From positions 1 through 14,088 of the forward strand of contig JAZDKP010000298.1 of NCBI GenBank assembly GCA_043802925.1: a stretch of DNA of 14,088 nucleotides. Direction: 5' to 3'. This document shows, piece by piece, positions 1-7,294 of the stretch (positions within the stretch are counted from its first letter, which is position 1; every line of letters starts with the position of its first letter). Under the pieces are notes generated by a model. The model did not search any database and had not been told where the DNA came from. It saw only the letters and a list, made by a program, of their open reading frames with translations. This stretch comes from JAZDKP01 sp043802925 (lineage in GTDB: Bacteria; Fibrobacterota; OXYB2-FULL-49-7; JAEUSG01). Both the position numbers and the translations under genes were made by a program.

Positions 1-36
1 TCTCTCGTTCCCCGAGCGAAGTCGAGGGGCGAGAGA
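1..36. repeat. Short bulged palindrome (REP-like intergenic repeat)
   Basis: TCTCTCG (1-7) pairs with CGAGAGA (30-36), and CCCC (10-13) pairs with GGGG (26-29). Inside, GA (14-15) can pair with TC (22-23), leaving a GCGAAG loop and a GA bulge at 24-25; TT at 8-9 is a second bulge. The core CCCCGAGCGAAGTCGAGGGG resembles the short 'GAGCGAAGTCGA' palindromes dispersed between genes in many bacterial genomes. Only one copy is visible here, so its repetitive nature is inferred. It lies directly upstream of the metallo-hydrolase start and runs into its G-rich ribosome binding region. Confidence 0.5.
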
Positions 37-46
37 GGGGGGGGAG

Positions 47-838
47 TTGCATCTCCAGGTCCTCCGCAGCTCCAGCGCGGGCAATTGCACGGCGTTGTGG
101 AATGAAAAGCACGGGCTCCTCATCGACGCCGGGGTGACCAAATCCCTTCTGCAGGATTTTCTTTCGGAAACCGGGATGCCCGTCAGCGCGGTTCTCGTCA
201 CCCATGGCCACAGCGACCATCTTTCCAACGCGGCCTTCCGCCTCCTGCACGGACGCGGCGTCCCCTTTTATTTTGGCAGTCGCGGCGTCATCGCCTATTA
301 CCGGAGGATTCTGCCTTCCTTTACGGGCGAAGGGCCGCTTTTGCATTCCTTTGAGGGCCGGCGCTTTCAGGTGGCGGACTTTTCCATCGTTCCCTTCGAA
401 GTGACGCACGATTCTGAGGGCGGCTGCTTCGGATTCCGGCTTGAGTGCGGCGGGGCGCGCGTCGTGGCCTTTGCCACGGACTTTGTCCATGTGCCGGACG
501 GTCTGCTGCCATTTTTTACGGGCGCGGACGCCATTGTGCTCGAGTCCAACCATGACCCCGACCTGCTCGAACGGAGCGGACGGCCCTATCATGTCAAGGA
601 GCGCATCCGCAAGCGGGCGCACCTTTCCAATGCCAAGTCCACTGATTTTCTTTCGAGGATTCTACGCCAGCCGGGCGCGCGGCCGCGTCATGTTTTTCTC
701 GCCCATATCAGTGAGGAATGCAACAACCGGAAGCTGACGCTGGAGACGGCGCAGCAGGCATTGGAGGGGCTCTCCGGCCCGCTACCGGACCTGTGGCTGA
801 CCTGGCGCGACCGACCCGCGGTGCGCGTCACGGTGTAG
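47..838 (+). CDS. MBL-fold metallo-hydrolase, YycJ/WalJ-like
   Basis: Probable cytoplasmic metal-dependent hydrolase of the metallo-beta-lactamase fold, 263 residues, typical of the YycJ/WalJ family. The N-terminus (VLRSSSAGNC) matches the family's opening strand and SSS-GN motif. The metal-binding motif HGHSDH (HxHxDH) is at about residues 53-58, followed by further family signatures ATDF, ESNHD, HLSN and, near the C-terminus, AHISEECNN, which corresponds to the HLSEDNN block. All expected metal ligands appear present, so the enzyme should be active. Relatives have been linked to cell-wall homeostasis or to 5' exonuclease-like DNA activity, but the substrate here cannot be read from sequence. 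The start is TTG at 47, chosen because the family N-terminus begins there and a G-rich tract with AGAGG precedes it. The stop is TAG. The gene converges on the lipoprotein gene, with 3 bp between the two stop codons. Confidence 0.9.
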   Translation: MHLQVLRSSSAGNCTALWNEKHGLLIDAGVTKSLLQDFLSETGMPVSAVLVTHGHSDHLSNAAFRLLHGRGVPFYFGSRGVIAYYRRILPSFTGEGPLLHSFEGRRFQVADFSIVPFEVTHDSEGGCFGFRLECGGARVVAFATDFVHVPDGLLPFFTGADAIVLESNHDPDLLERSGRPYHVKERIRKRAHLSNAKSTDFLSRILRQPGARPRHVFLAHISEECNNRKLTLETAQQALEGLSGPLPDLWLTWRDRPAVRVTV

Positions 839-841
839 CGG

Positions 842-1555
842 CTAATAAGGCATGCCCGTGCAGTAATAGCTCAACATCATCGAATCGACCGATAGCGTGT
901 ACCAGCCCAGAGGATAGTTGGGCGCTGTGTATTGGCACGCATACCAGGAGGAGACCATCCATCCGTCCGAATAGCTGGGAGGCATGAGTTGCCGTATCTC
1001 GTCGCTCAGGTAAATGTAGGAATTGGCGGAAGACCAGAGGATGCTGCCGGCCTTGATGAAGACCACAAACACGTCGTTATAGCCCGGCTTGACCAGGATG
1101 TCGCCGGTGACCGTGGAGTCCTTGCGCGTCAATTTACCGGTATAGACGATTTCATTATAATCCGAAAAAGCGCGCCAGCCATTCAGAACATCTTCCCAGG
1201 AATACAGATTGCGACCGGTAAACGCCGTGGATTTTTGCTGATGTTCGGCACATAACTGCCGATTGGCGGATGCGGTATCAAAGCTGTTGGACAGCTTGGG
1301 CCAGACTACGAGGATGCGGGCCTCGTCAAAGTCGATGGCCGTTGCTTTTTGAAGGAACGCGTGGAGGGTATCCGGTCGCGCATGCTCCCTGCGGTAGGCG
1401 GCCCATCCGGGCAGTTGGTTCGTGTCGCCCTTAAACACACCGGAATTCATAGAGATCCATTTCAGTCCTGCGGGCGCGGGTTCCGTTGCTTTGTCTGAGC
1501 AACCGATTGTCATAAAAAGGGCCGTTAATGCCGCAAAGAAGATTACATATTTCAT
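842..1555 (-). CDS. Hypothetical lipoprotein
   Basis: Unrecognised protein of 237 residues. It begins MKYVIFFAALTALFMTIGC, a hydrophobic signal peptide ending in a lipobox-like TIGC, so it is probably a lipidated envelope protein with Cys-19 as the modified residue. The mature part is rich in Trp, Tyr and Ser. It includes a segment that looks beta-rich (about residues 135-185) and a C-terminal stretch with scattered Cys and aromatic residues (WYACQYTAP, SYYCTGMPY). The ATG at 1553-1555 is preferred over an open extension to 1606: the signal peptide starts there, GAGAGG lies about 10 nt upstream, and the longer form would overlap the upstream gene. It lies 25 nt downstream of the beta-barrel gene and is probably the last gene of that operon. 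The stop is TAG. No family assignment is possible from the sequence alone. Confidence 0.75.
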   Translation of the reverse strand: MKYVIFFAALTALFMTIGCSDKATEPAPAGLKWISMNSGVFKGDTNQLPGWAAYRREHARPDTLHAFLQKATAIDFDEARILVVWPKLSNSFDTASANRQLCAEHQQKSTAFTGRNLYSWEDVLNGWRAFSDYNEIVYTGKLTRKDSTVTGDILVKPGYNDVFVVFIKAGSILWSSANSYIYLSDEIRQLMPPSYSDGWMVSSWYACQYTAPNYPLGWYTLSVDSMMLSYYCTGMPY

Positions 1556-1580
1556 AATTACATTCCTCTCTATTGATATT

Positions 1581-2678
1581 TTAGAACTGATACCGGAATG
1601 CGGCATTGCCTGATAGCCCCAATAGTCCGCTTCCCTCGAGAGAGCCCAGGTCTACGCTGATTTCGTTCTGCAACGAAAGCCGTTCGGAAAGCCGGAAAGC
1701 CGCGCCCAGGGCGAGTGAGGTCACGAACGCGTCCCCGTATCCCTGCAGGCCGCCGCCCGAGTAACTTGCGAGCGTCAGCTTGGCATAGGGCCGCTGCGGC
1801 CGCGCAAAGGGAAGTCCGGAGGTGACGGAGGCGATGAGGTCGCTCGATTTTTTGCTCGTTTCGCCATACAGTTTGTGGGTGTTGGCGCCTTTGATGAAGT
1901 TGGCCACGCGGACCGTGAGGGGCAGGTTCTCGGCCAGCTCCACGCCGCCCGAGAACGCCCAGTTGAACTTGTTGCCGATGGCGAGGGCCTTGGCGTCTTG
2001 CTGCTGGTCGGAGCCGTAGAGGGTAAAACCGAGGTCCAGCAATGTCTGGCATTTGCGTTCATAGGCGCGGAAATCGTATTCCGTGGCCAACGAGATACTG
2101 AACTCGTCCGCGGGGTCGAACGAGAGCTTGCTGTCCTCAACCGGCGTCACCGCGCCCTTATAGAGGTAGGCGAGGCCGAGGCCGAGGGAGAGGTCACCAT
2201 CGCCGATGTCACGGAAGGCGAGGCTGGAGGCCAGGCTGGCGGAGAGGTCGAGGCTGCTGAACAGGTTGGCGTTCTGGAACAGCAACTGACGTGAGGCGAT
2301 GTTGCCCGCGGTGATGAGCTGGCTGCTTGTAAACTGATTGAACCCGGTGGGAAGCCGCAGGCCGAAGGTGGCGATGAGAAAATCGTGATAAAGCCAGCTG
2401 AGGCGCGCTTTGGTATTGGAGAGCCGCGCGATGCCGGAGGTTTCGAGGTCTGAAAGGCCGAGTACCGGGACCGTGGCTGCGTCAAAGGCGAGTCCGTTGG
2501 GCAGCGCGCAGGAATAAACCGTGGGAAGGGCGAAGAGCGTGGCCCGTGAATGGCCGACCCGCACGGTCTTGGCGTAGACGCCGGTTTCCAACGACCGGTC
2601 GCGGACAAACGACAAGTCCATGGCAAAGAGGCCCGCGGCAAGCGCGCCGGTCATCATCCCTATCAGTATTCGTTTCAT
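1581..2678 (-). CDS. Predicted outer-membrane beta-barrel protein
   Basis: Probable outer-membrane protein of 365 residues. A signal peptide (MKRILIGMMTGALAAGLFA, then MDLSF) is followed by alternating hydrophobic and polar strands with short Gly/Ser/Asn/Asp-rich turns. The C-terminus AAFRYQF has the aromatic terminal residue that the BAM complex recognises in beta-barrels. The family is not identified; it resembles conjugal-transfer TraF-like or PorV-like barrels only in general character. The second ATG (2676-2678) is preferred because AGGA lies about 9 nt upstream; the ATG at 2682-2684, which adds Met-Asn, has AGGA only 3 nt away. It sits 25 nt downstream of the CsgG-like/TPR gene and 25 nt upstream of a lipoprotein gene, which suggests co-expression and perhaps a shared outer-membrane assembly. 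Confidence 0.8.
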   Translation of the reverse strand: MKRILIGMMTGALAAGLFAMDLSFVRDRSLETGVYAKTVRVGHSRATLFALPTVYSCALPNGLAFDAATVPVLGLSDLETSGIARLSNTKARLSWLYHDFLIATFGLRLPTGFNQFTSSQLITAGNIASRQLLFQNANLFSSLDLSASLASSLAFRDIGDGDLSLGLGLAYLYKGAVTPVEDSKLSFDPADEFSISLATEYDFRAYERKCQTLLDLGFTLYGSDQQQDAKALAIGNKFNWAFSGGVELAENLPLTVRVANFIKGANTHKLYGETSKKSSDLIASVTSGLPFARPQRPYAKLTLASYSGGGLQGYGDAFVTSLALGAAFRLSERLSLQNEISVDLGSLEGSGLLGLSGNAAFRYQF

Positions 2679-2703
2679 GTTCATCGTTCCTTTTATCTCT
2701 TTA

Positions 2704-4305
2704 TTACGGGATGGGGATTTCGACGCGAATTATTTTTGTGTCGCTGCTGAACCCGATATTGTTCGCTTCAATATAGGCGTTCCGTTCGGCCGCGGGCGCG
2801 GATGGAGGCGTGGCCGGGGACATCGCCGTGGTCACGGTCGCCAGGGTCCGGCCGAGCGCGCCTGCGGACACGCTCTTTTCCGGCATGAACGCGGCGTTCA
2901 CCGCATCGGCCGAATGCAGGGCCGCGGGGCCGGCCGTGAAGTTCAGTCCACCCACGGTGAAGATCGGGACCGGGGCCGCCTGCATTACGGGCTGGACGTC
3001 CGCGGGACGGGGGGCGGCGGAAAGGGTGGCCGCGTTGTCGCGCGAGGCGCGCGCCTGGCTGTAGGCGGGATCCAGTTTCACGGCCTCGGTGTAATACGCC
3101 TGTGCGGCCGAGAAATCGCCGCGGTCCTGCGCGTCAAGCCCCTTGGAGTACGCGAGGAAGGCGAGTACGTTTTCCGTGGCAACGATTTCGACCTTTTTCC
3201 GCTCCGCTTCGGTGAGCACGATGCCCATTTCCTTTAGGATTGCAAACACGAGGTCCTTTTCAATCTTAAAGAGGTCTTTCATCGCCCCTTTCTGCGCGGG
3301 GATGGCACGGTGCCATCCGGTCTTGGCGTCGCTCACAGCAGCTGAAAGCTCAATGGCATCCTTCCCATTCCCGGAAAAGCTGCCGGCCACCACACGCTCG
3401 GCGCCGGCCAGGCGGCCGAAACGTTCGCTGTTCTTTTCCTCCAGCAGGCCGGTCTGGCCGAGTGCCATTTCATCCGCGAGCGCTTGCATGCGCGCCCGTT
3501 CCAGGAGAGTGAAGCGCTCCACCTGCGACAGGTCTGTTGCGATCATTTCCGAAAGGCCTTTTGAAAGCGGGTCGAGTCCCTTGTCGGAGCCGGTATTGGC
3601 AAAGGCGGCCACGGCCACGGACCCGGATTTTAGGCCATCGGGTGAAATGGAGGCTTCCTGTGAAATAGCGAGGCGGGCGCGGGCGCGGTCGGCCAGGGGG
3701 CGGACCCGGGCCGCGCAATCGCGGAGTTTTGGAGTAAAGGGTTCGAGCAGGCCATATTCGCAATGCCGGAGAAATGTTTTTTCCGCGGCCAGGAAGTCCT
3801 TTACGGCCTCGTAATAGCCGCCGAGGTAGTAGTCGAATTCCGCGTCCTTGTTGTTGGCCGTGAGCGCGAGCGTGAAGTGTTGTCCGGCCGCCTCAAGATT
3901 GCCGAGTTTGAGCGCCACAAAGGCCTTGTATTTGACTGCGTCGTAATTGTTCGGGCTGATGCTGAGGGCCAGGTCCGCAGCCTTGTCTGTGCCCGCGTAG
4001 TTGCCCTTGTCAAAATTGGCCTTTGCCGTCTTGATAAGCGGTGTGACCTCGGGTGCGGCTGCGTCGGTTACGGAGGGGGAGGGAGAAACGGTTGCTGGAG
4101 CCTGGGTTTGGACCGGAATAGAGGAGGGGGCCGCAGGTTTCGCAGCTGCGGGCTGTGCCGGGGCCGGGGGCACGCTTTTTTCGTCCGCGGTCACGGCTTT
4201 CTGCTCCGTGACGTTTTCAGGAGCGACCGGAGGCGATGCGGGTACTTGCGCGCCCAATCCAGCGGCTGTGAGCAACAGGAGGCTTAACAGGGTTCTTTTC
4301 TTCAT
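2704..4305 (-). CDS. CsgG/FlgO-like protein with TPR repeats
   Basis: Secreted envelope protein of 533 residues. Order of parts: signal peptide (about 1-19, cleavage near GLGA/Q); Pro/Ala/Ser-rich linker (about 20-88); TPR-like helices (about 90-215); a CsgG/FlgO-like alpha-beta domain (about 228-335, with SVAVAAFANTGS, LSKGLSEMIATDLS and FTLLER); a helical segment; another TPR (about 387-420, GLDAQDRGDFSAAQAYYTEA); and a low-complexity Ala/Pro tail ending in VEIPIP. The central and TPR parts are clearly paralogous to the next upstream gene, which carries LSKGLADMMITELS and GLDAEDHGDFVAARDAYQKA. Related domains occur in curli export (CsgG), the flagellar outer-membrane protein FlgO and LpoB; which role applies here is unknown. 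AGGA lies 7 nt before the ATG. It is 21 nt downstream of its paralogue and 25 nt upstream of the barrel gene, so one operon is likely. Confidence 0.8.
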   Translation of the reverse strand: MKKRTLLSLLLLTAAGLGAQVPASPPVAPENVTEQKAVTADEKSVPPAPAQPAAAKPAAPSSIPVQTQAPATVSPSPSVTDAAAPEVTPLIKTAKANFDKGNYAGTDKAADLALSISPNNYDAVKYKAFVALKLGNLEAAGQHFTLALTANNKDAEFDYYLGGYYEAVKDFLAAEKTFLRHCEYGLLEPFTPKLRDCAARVRPLADRARARLAISQEASISPDGLKSGSVAVAAFANTGSDKGLDPLSKGLSEMIATDLSQVERFTLLERARMQALADEMALGQTGLLEEKNSERFGRLAGAERVVAGSFSGNGKDAIELSAAVSDAKTGWHRAIPAQKGAMKDLFKIEKDLVFAILKEMGIVLTEAERKKVEIVATENVLAFLAYSKGLDAQDRGDFSAAQAYYTEAVKLDPAYSQARASRDNAATLSAAPRPADVQPVMQAAPVPIFTVGGLNFTAGPAALHSADAVNAAFMPEKSVSAGALGRTLATVTTAMSPATPPSAPAAERNAYIEANNIGFSSDTKIIRVEIPIP

Positions 4306-4326
4306 TTTATTTTCCTTGGCGTGAAA

Positions 4327-4932
4327 TTACTTCGCATTGACAATATCGAGGCGGGCCTTTGCCTGCGAAAAGTCTTTGTTGATGGCGAGTGCCTTCTGAT
4401 AGGCGTCCCGTGCGGCCACGAAGTCGCCATGGTCCTCGGCGTCGAGGCCGCGTGAATATTCGAGCAGTGCCCCGTAGTCCTCGTTTTCCGGGTTGTCGAG
4501 CGCCTTTTTCTCCTCTTTGCTGAGTTCCAAATTCAGGTTCTCCGCCATCTTGAAGGAGAGCTTCTTGACCAGCTTAAAGAATCTCTTCGTGGACCCTGTG
4601 GCCTCCTCGGCTTTGACGGTCTCACCGGTCTCCACCTTTACGAGCCGTGCGTCGATACGCAGTTCGCCGCCAAAGCTGTTGTTGAAACTGCCGAGGAGCA
4701 GCAGGTCCGCGCCCAGGAGCTTGCCGAGGTTCTGCGCCGCGCTCTCGTCCGTGATGCCGGCCTGTGAGAGGCCCGCCTCGCGGATAATCTTGTCGAGGTC
4801 CGCGCGCTCGATGACCTTAAGGGATTTTATTTTGGAGAGTTCGGTGATCATCATGTCCGCAAGCCCCTTGGAGAGCGGGGCCACGGATTCGCGGTCCGCG
4901 AGACTGTTATTGGCAAAGGGCATGATACCCAC
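4327..4932 (-). CDS. CsgG/FlgO-like protein with C-terminal TPR (5' end disrupted)
   Basis: The intact frame encodes 201 residues starting from a GTG that reads VGIMPFANNS, which is already the first beta-strand of the CsgG/FlgO-like domain. Motifs are LSKGLADMMITELS, LKVIERADLDKI, LLLLGSFN and LRIDARLVKVETGE, the usual alpha-beta pattern in which each protein reports on or binds envelope partners. A helical segment and one TPR (GLDAEDHGDFVAARDAYQKA) follow. The protein should be exported, but the open frame has no signal peptide after a standard start codon. Upstream, hydrophobic residues continue in frame with no ATG, GTG or TTG, while an ATG at 5000-5002 lies one base out of frame (separate entry). 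The true gene probably ran from 5002 to 4327. As it stands the product would be cytoplasmic. It is a tandem paralogue of the downstream 533-residue protein. Confidence 0.7.
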   Translation of the reverse strand: MGIMPFANNSLADRESVAPLSKGLADMMITELSKIKSLKVIERADLDKIIREAGLSQAGITDESAAQNLGKLLGADLLLLGSFNNSFGGELRIDARLVKVETGETVKAEEATGSTKRFFKLVKKLSFKMAENLNLELSKEEKKALDNPENEDYGALLEYSRGLDAEDHGDFVAARDAYQKALAINKDFSQAKARLDIVNAK

Positions 4933-5002
4933 GGTGAGCGGGCCAGCAGCAGCGGAGAGGGCCAGGAGGGACAGAAACAGGAGCAGGGGTGAGGCGGAAC
5001 AT
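4933..5002 (-). pseudogene. Out-of-frame signal peptide of the CsgG-like gene
   Basis: From the ATG at 5000-5002 to the base before the GTG at 4930-4932 there are 70 nt, one more than a multiple of three. Removing one base of the CCCC run (plus-strand GGGG at 4986-4989) gives MFRLTLLLFLSLLALSAAA followed by GPLTVGIMPF, a textbook signal peptide joined to the first strand of the domain. This indicates a one-base expansion, either a real frameshift or a homopolymer error. No clear Shine-Dalgarno sequence precedes the ATG. A weak promoter-like TATTTT lies just upstream on the minus strand (about 5008-5013). Confidence 0.65.
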
Positions 5003-5067
5003 GCGTATAAAATACATTGTCTGCGACCGGGGCAACAATACCGGGCTCATCCGGATGTTCATGTATC

Positions 5068-6063
5068 TTAGCAAAAGGGAAGAAAGTCAGCAGGTGTCGT
5101 CATGTCTGCGGAGTGGAGCGCTGCCTGCGCCTCCTCGCGCCCTTTTTTTGCCGCGGTCGCCAGAAGGAAAAAGGCGCCTTCCCATTCCTGGAACCGGCGC
5201 ACCGGTCGTTCGTAGAGCGTCTTTTCCCGGATAAAGCGTGCCTCTGCGGTAAAACCGGCCGCTTCGACGCCGGCTTTCTGCAACGCCTTGAAGAGCGCCT
5301 TGCCGTTGCGGCCGATACCCCAGATGACAATCTGCCGGCCCACAAGCGGGACTGCGCGCGTGAAGTAGCGTGACTTGAGGTCAAAGAAGCGTTGATTCTT
5401 CAGTTCCGGCGCATTTCGCGACAGGCGCGCGTCATGATCGCGCCAGCGCAAGAGTGTTTCCGGGCATTTGCCGAACCGGAGTCCTGCACAGAATGATTTC
5501 AGCGTCAGGTTATAATCATCGGGGTAAACGCCGGAATCGTACCCGCCCAGTTTCCGGAGCGTCTCTTGCCGCATCATGAGCGTGGGGGAGGGTATGGGAT
5601 CCTCAATAAAGATATTCCGCACGATGGTGTCATGGTCCAGGAGGCCGTTCACCCAGGTCTCGTAAGCGTGGTACCCGTTCCCAAGAGGCCCTTTGTCGCG
5701 GAATATTTCCACGCGCGACCCGGTGACGTCGAGGCCCCCTTCTTCCAGCAGCCGCACCTGCCGCTCCAGGCGTTCCGGCAGAGCGAGGTCGTCCGCGTCC
5801 ATGCGTGCGAAGAATTCGCCGCGTGCTTCCGCAAGGCCGGCGTTCAGCGCAACCATGACGCCTTGGTGCGTGAGACGGAGGATACGGAGACGGGGATCGC
5901 TGACGCCGGCGAGCCGGGTTGCGGTATGGTCGGTGGAACCGTCGTCCACGACGAGGAGCTCAATGTCACCGAGGGTCTGTGAGAGCACGCTCTGTACGGC
6001 CGATTCGATGAAAGGGGCCGCGTTATACGCCGGCATCACGACCGACACGAGCGGGCGGGACAT
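5068..6063 (-). CDS. Family 2 glycosyltransferase with C-terminal Rossmann-like domain
   Basis: Protein of 331 residues in two parts. Residues 1 to about 230 form a GT-A fold family 2 glycosyltransferase: VSVVMPAYNA at the start, nucleotide-binding VVDDGSTD (38-45), the metal-binding DxD-type motif MDADD (88-92), and an acidic PDDYN (181-185) where the family places its catalytic base. It probably transfers a sugar from a nucleotide-sugar onto an envelope polysaccharide or lipid; donor and acceptor are unknown. Residues about 240-325 (GRQIVIWGIGRNGKALFKAL, then alternating strands and helices) form a small Rossmann-like unit with a GxGxxG-type loop, an unusual appendage. There is no membrane segment, so it is cytoplasmic or peripheral. 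The ATG lies 5 nt after the M23 stop codon with no strong ribosome binding site, suggesting translational coupling. Confidence 0.9.
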   Translation of the reverse strand: MSRPLVSVVMPAYNAAPFIESAVQSVLSQTLGDIELLVVDDGSTDHTATRLAGVSDPRLRILRLTHQGVMVALNAGLAEARGEFFARMDADDLALPERLERQVRLLEEGGLDVTGSRVEIFRDKGPLGNGYHAYETWVNGLLDHDTIVRNIFIEDPIPSPTLMMRQETLRKLGGYDSGVYPDDYNLTLKSFCAGLRFGKCPETLLRWRDHDARLSRNAPELKNQRFFDLKSRYFTRAVPLVGRQIVIWGIGRNGKALFKALQKAGVEAAGFTAEARFIREKTLYERPVRRFQEWEGAFFLLATAAKKGREEAQAALHSADMTTPADFLPFC

Positions 6064-6068
6064 GGTTT

Positions 6069-6920
6069 CTAAAAGTAGGTTTCCGGGTCCACCTGCTTGC
6101 CGTCCTTCAGGACCTCGTAATGCAGGTGGGGGCCGATGGAACGGCCGGTGTTGCCCAGCGTGCCGATGACCTGGCCCTTGGACACGGTGCGTCCCATGGA
6201 AATGACAATCTGGTCGAGGTGCGCGTACATGGTCTCGTAGCCGTAACCGTGGCTGATGCGGATGACGTAACCGAAACCTTTTTCTTTTCCTGTCACTGCC
6301 ACTGTGCCCGCGGCCGCGGCCAGAACAGGCGTTCCGGTGTGGAAGGCGAAGTCCACGCCCTGGTGAGGTTTGATCTTGGCGGAGAAGGGGTCCTCCTTCA
6401 TACCGAAACGGGCTGAAATATAGGCGGAGTCGCAGACAGGCCGGATGGTGGGCACATGTTCGATGATGCCCGTCTGCGAAGAAATGCGGGTGACCAGGGA
6501 ATCATAATAACGGGAGAGCGTGGTCAAGCTCCGGAGGTCCGCGTTGATTTTTTCGATTTTTTGTTTGGCCGCGTCCCGCACTTCCGGTGGAACGGGGGCG
6601 GTCCTGCCGTCATCATCCAGATTGGCCAGCTTGCGGATTTCCGTCTCCTTTTGTGCGATGCTGCGGATTTTCTTTTTCAGGAGGATGATTCGTTTGGTCA
6701 TCTCGATGAGCTGGTTTTCGAGGTTTTTGTTTTCCGCGCGAAGGTTCAGGAGTTCGTTCCGTTCCACAAGGAAGGGGTGAATGTCGCGGACGGTCAGGTA
6801 GACGCTCACGCCGCCGAAGACAAGAAGGAGCAGCAGCAGAAGAAGTGTGCGGGGGGTGAAGGCATACTCCCGGATAGGGCCGCCGAGTTTCGGGACAATG
6901 AGGAAGGAAAACTTTTTCAT
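6069..6920 (-). CDS. M23 (LytM) family metallopeptidase
   Basis: Inner-membrane-anchored murein endopeptidase of 283 residues. Order: a short cytoplasmic segment typical of this group (MKKFSFLIVPKLGG); one transmembrane helix (about 25-43); a periplasmic coiled coil (about 50-100); a linker; and a C-terminal LytM/M23 domain (about 165-283). Zinc and catalytic residues are complete: H186 and D190 (HQGVD), H234 (YAHLD), and H265/H267 (HLHYE). It should therefore cut peptide cross-links in peptidoglycan rather than act only as an amidase activator. The ATG at 6918-6920 is chosen because the family N-terminus begins there. The frame stays open to a GTG at 6968, but that would overlap the HIT gene. 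It starts 32 nt after the HIT stop codon, ends in TAG, and is followed 5 nt later by the glycosyltransferase. Confidence 0.93.
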   Translation of the reverse strand: MKKFSFLIVPKLGGPIREYAFTPRTLLLLLLLLVFGGVSVYLTVRDIHPFLVERNELLNLRAENKNLENQLIEMTKRIILLKKKIRSIAQKETEIRKLANLDDDGRTAPVPPEVRDAAKQKIEKINADLRSLTTLSRYYDSLVTRISSQTGIIEHVPTIRPVCDSAYISARFGMKEDPFSAKIKPHQGVDFAFHTGTPVLAAAAGTVAVTGKEKGFGYVIRISHGYGYETMYAHLDQIVISMGRTVSKGQVIGTLGNTGRSIGPHLHYEVLKDGKQVDPETYF

Positions 6921-6952
6921 GGTTGGGAGAGAGGGCGTGTGGGATTGGCGAT

Positions 6953-7294
6953 TTAGCCCGGAGGCCACGTCATGGGCCGGCCGCCCAGGAGATGAAGGTG
7001 CAGGTGGAAGACCGCCTGGCCCCCGTCCTTACCGCAGTTGAGCACCAGCCGGTGTCCCTGCGTCAGGCCAAGGTCGTTTGCGATGCGTTGGGCCGCGAGC
7101 AGGAGATTGCCCAGAAGGCCACGGTCGTTTTCGGTCAGGGCGCCCGTATCCGCGATATGCTTTTTGGGGAGGATCAGGACGTGGACGGGCGCCTGGGGGG
7201 TGATATCATGGAACGCGAGAAGGGTGTCGGTCTCGAGGACCTTTTTGCATGGGACACTGCCGGCGACGATCCGGCAGAACAGGCAATCACTCAT
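6953..7294 (-). CDS. HIT-family (HinT-like) nucleotide-binding hydrolase
   Basis: Small cytoplasmic protein of 113 residues covering a whole HIT domain. The N-terminal CLFC pair (C4, C7) is the zinc-type signature common in bacterial HinT proteins. The histidine triad HLHLHLLGGR (H97, H99, H101) is intact, with H99 expected to be the nucleophile. Family members hydrolyse purine nucleoside phosphoramidates and AMP-lysine-type adducts; the physiological substrate here is unknown. The start codon overlaps the arginine decarboxylase stop in an ATGA (7291-7294), so the two are probably translationally coupled; GGTGAGG lies just upstream. The M23 gene follows after 32 nt. The sequence is complete and shows no anomalies. 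Confidence 0.95.
   Translation of the reverse strand: MSDCLFCRIVAGSVPCKKVLETDTLLAFHDITPQAPVHVLILPKKHIADTGALTENDRGLLGNLLLAAQRIANDLGLTQGHRLVLNCGKDGGQAVFHLHLHLLGGRPMTWPPG

Noticed and set aside
842..5002. A curli operon.
   Set aside because: CsgG-like domains are present, but no curlin repeats (CsgA/B) or CsgE/F-like proteins are seen.
6921..6968. Extension of the M23 peptidase to a GTG at 6968.
   Set aside because: It would overlap the HIT gene and add 16 polar residues before the conserved MKKFSFLIVP start.
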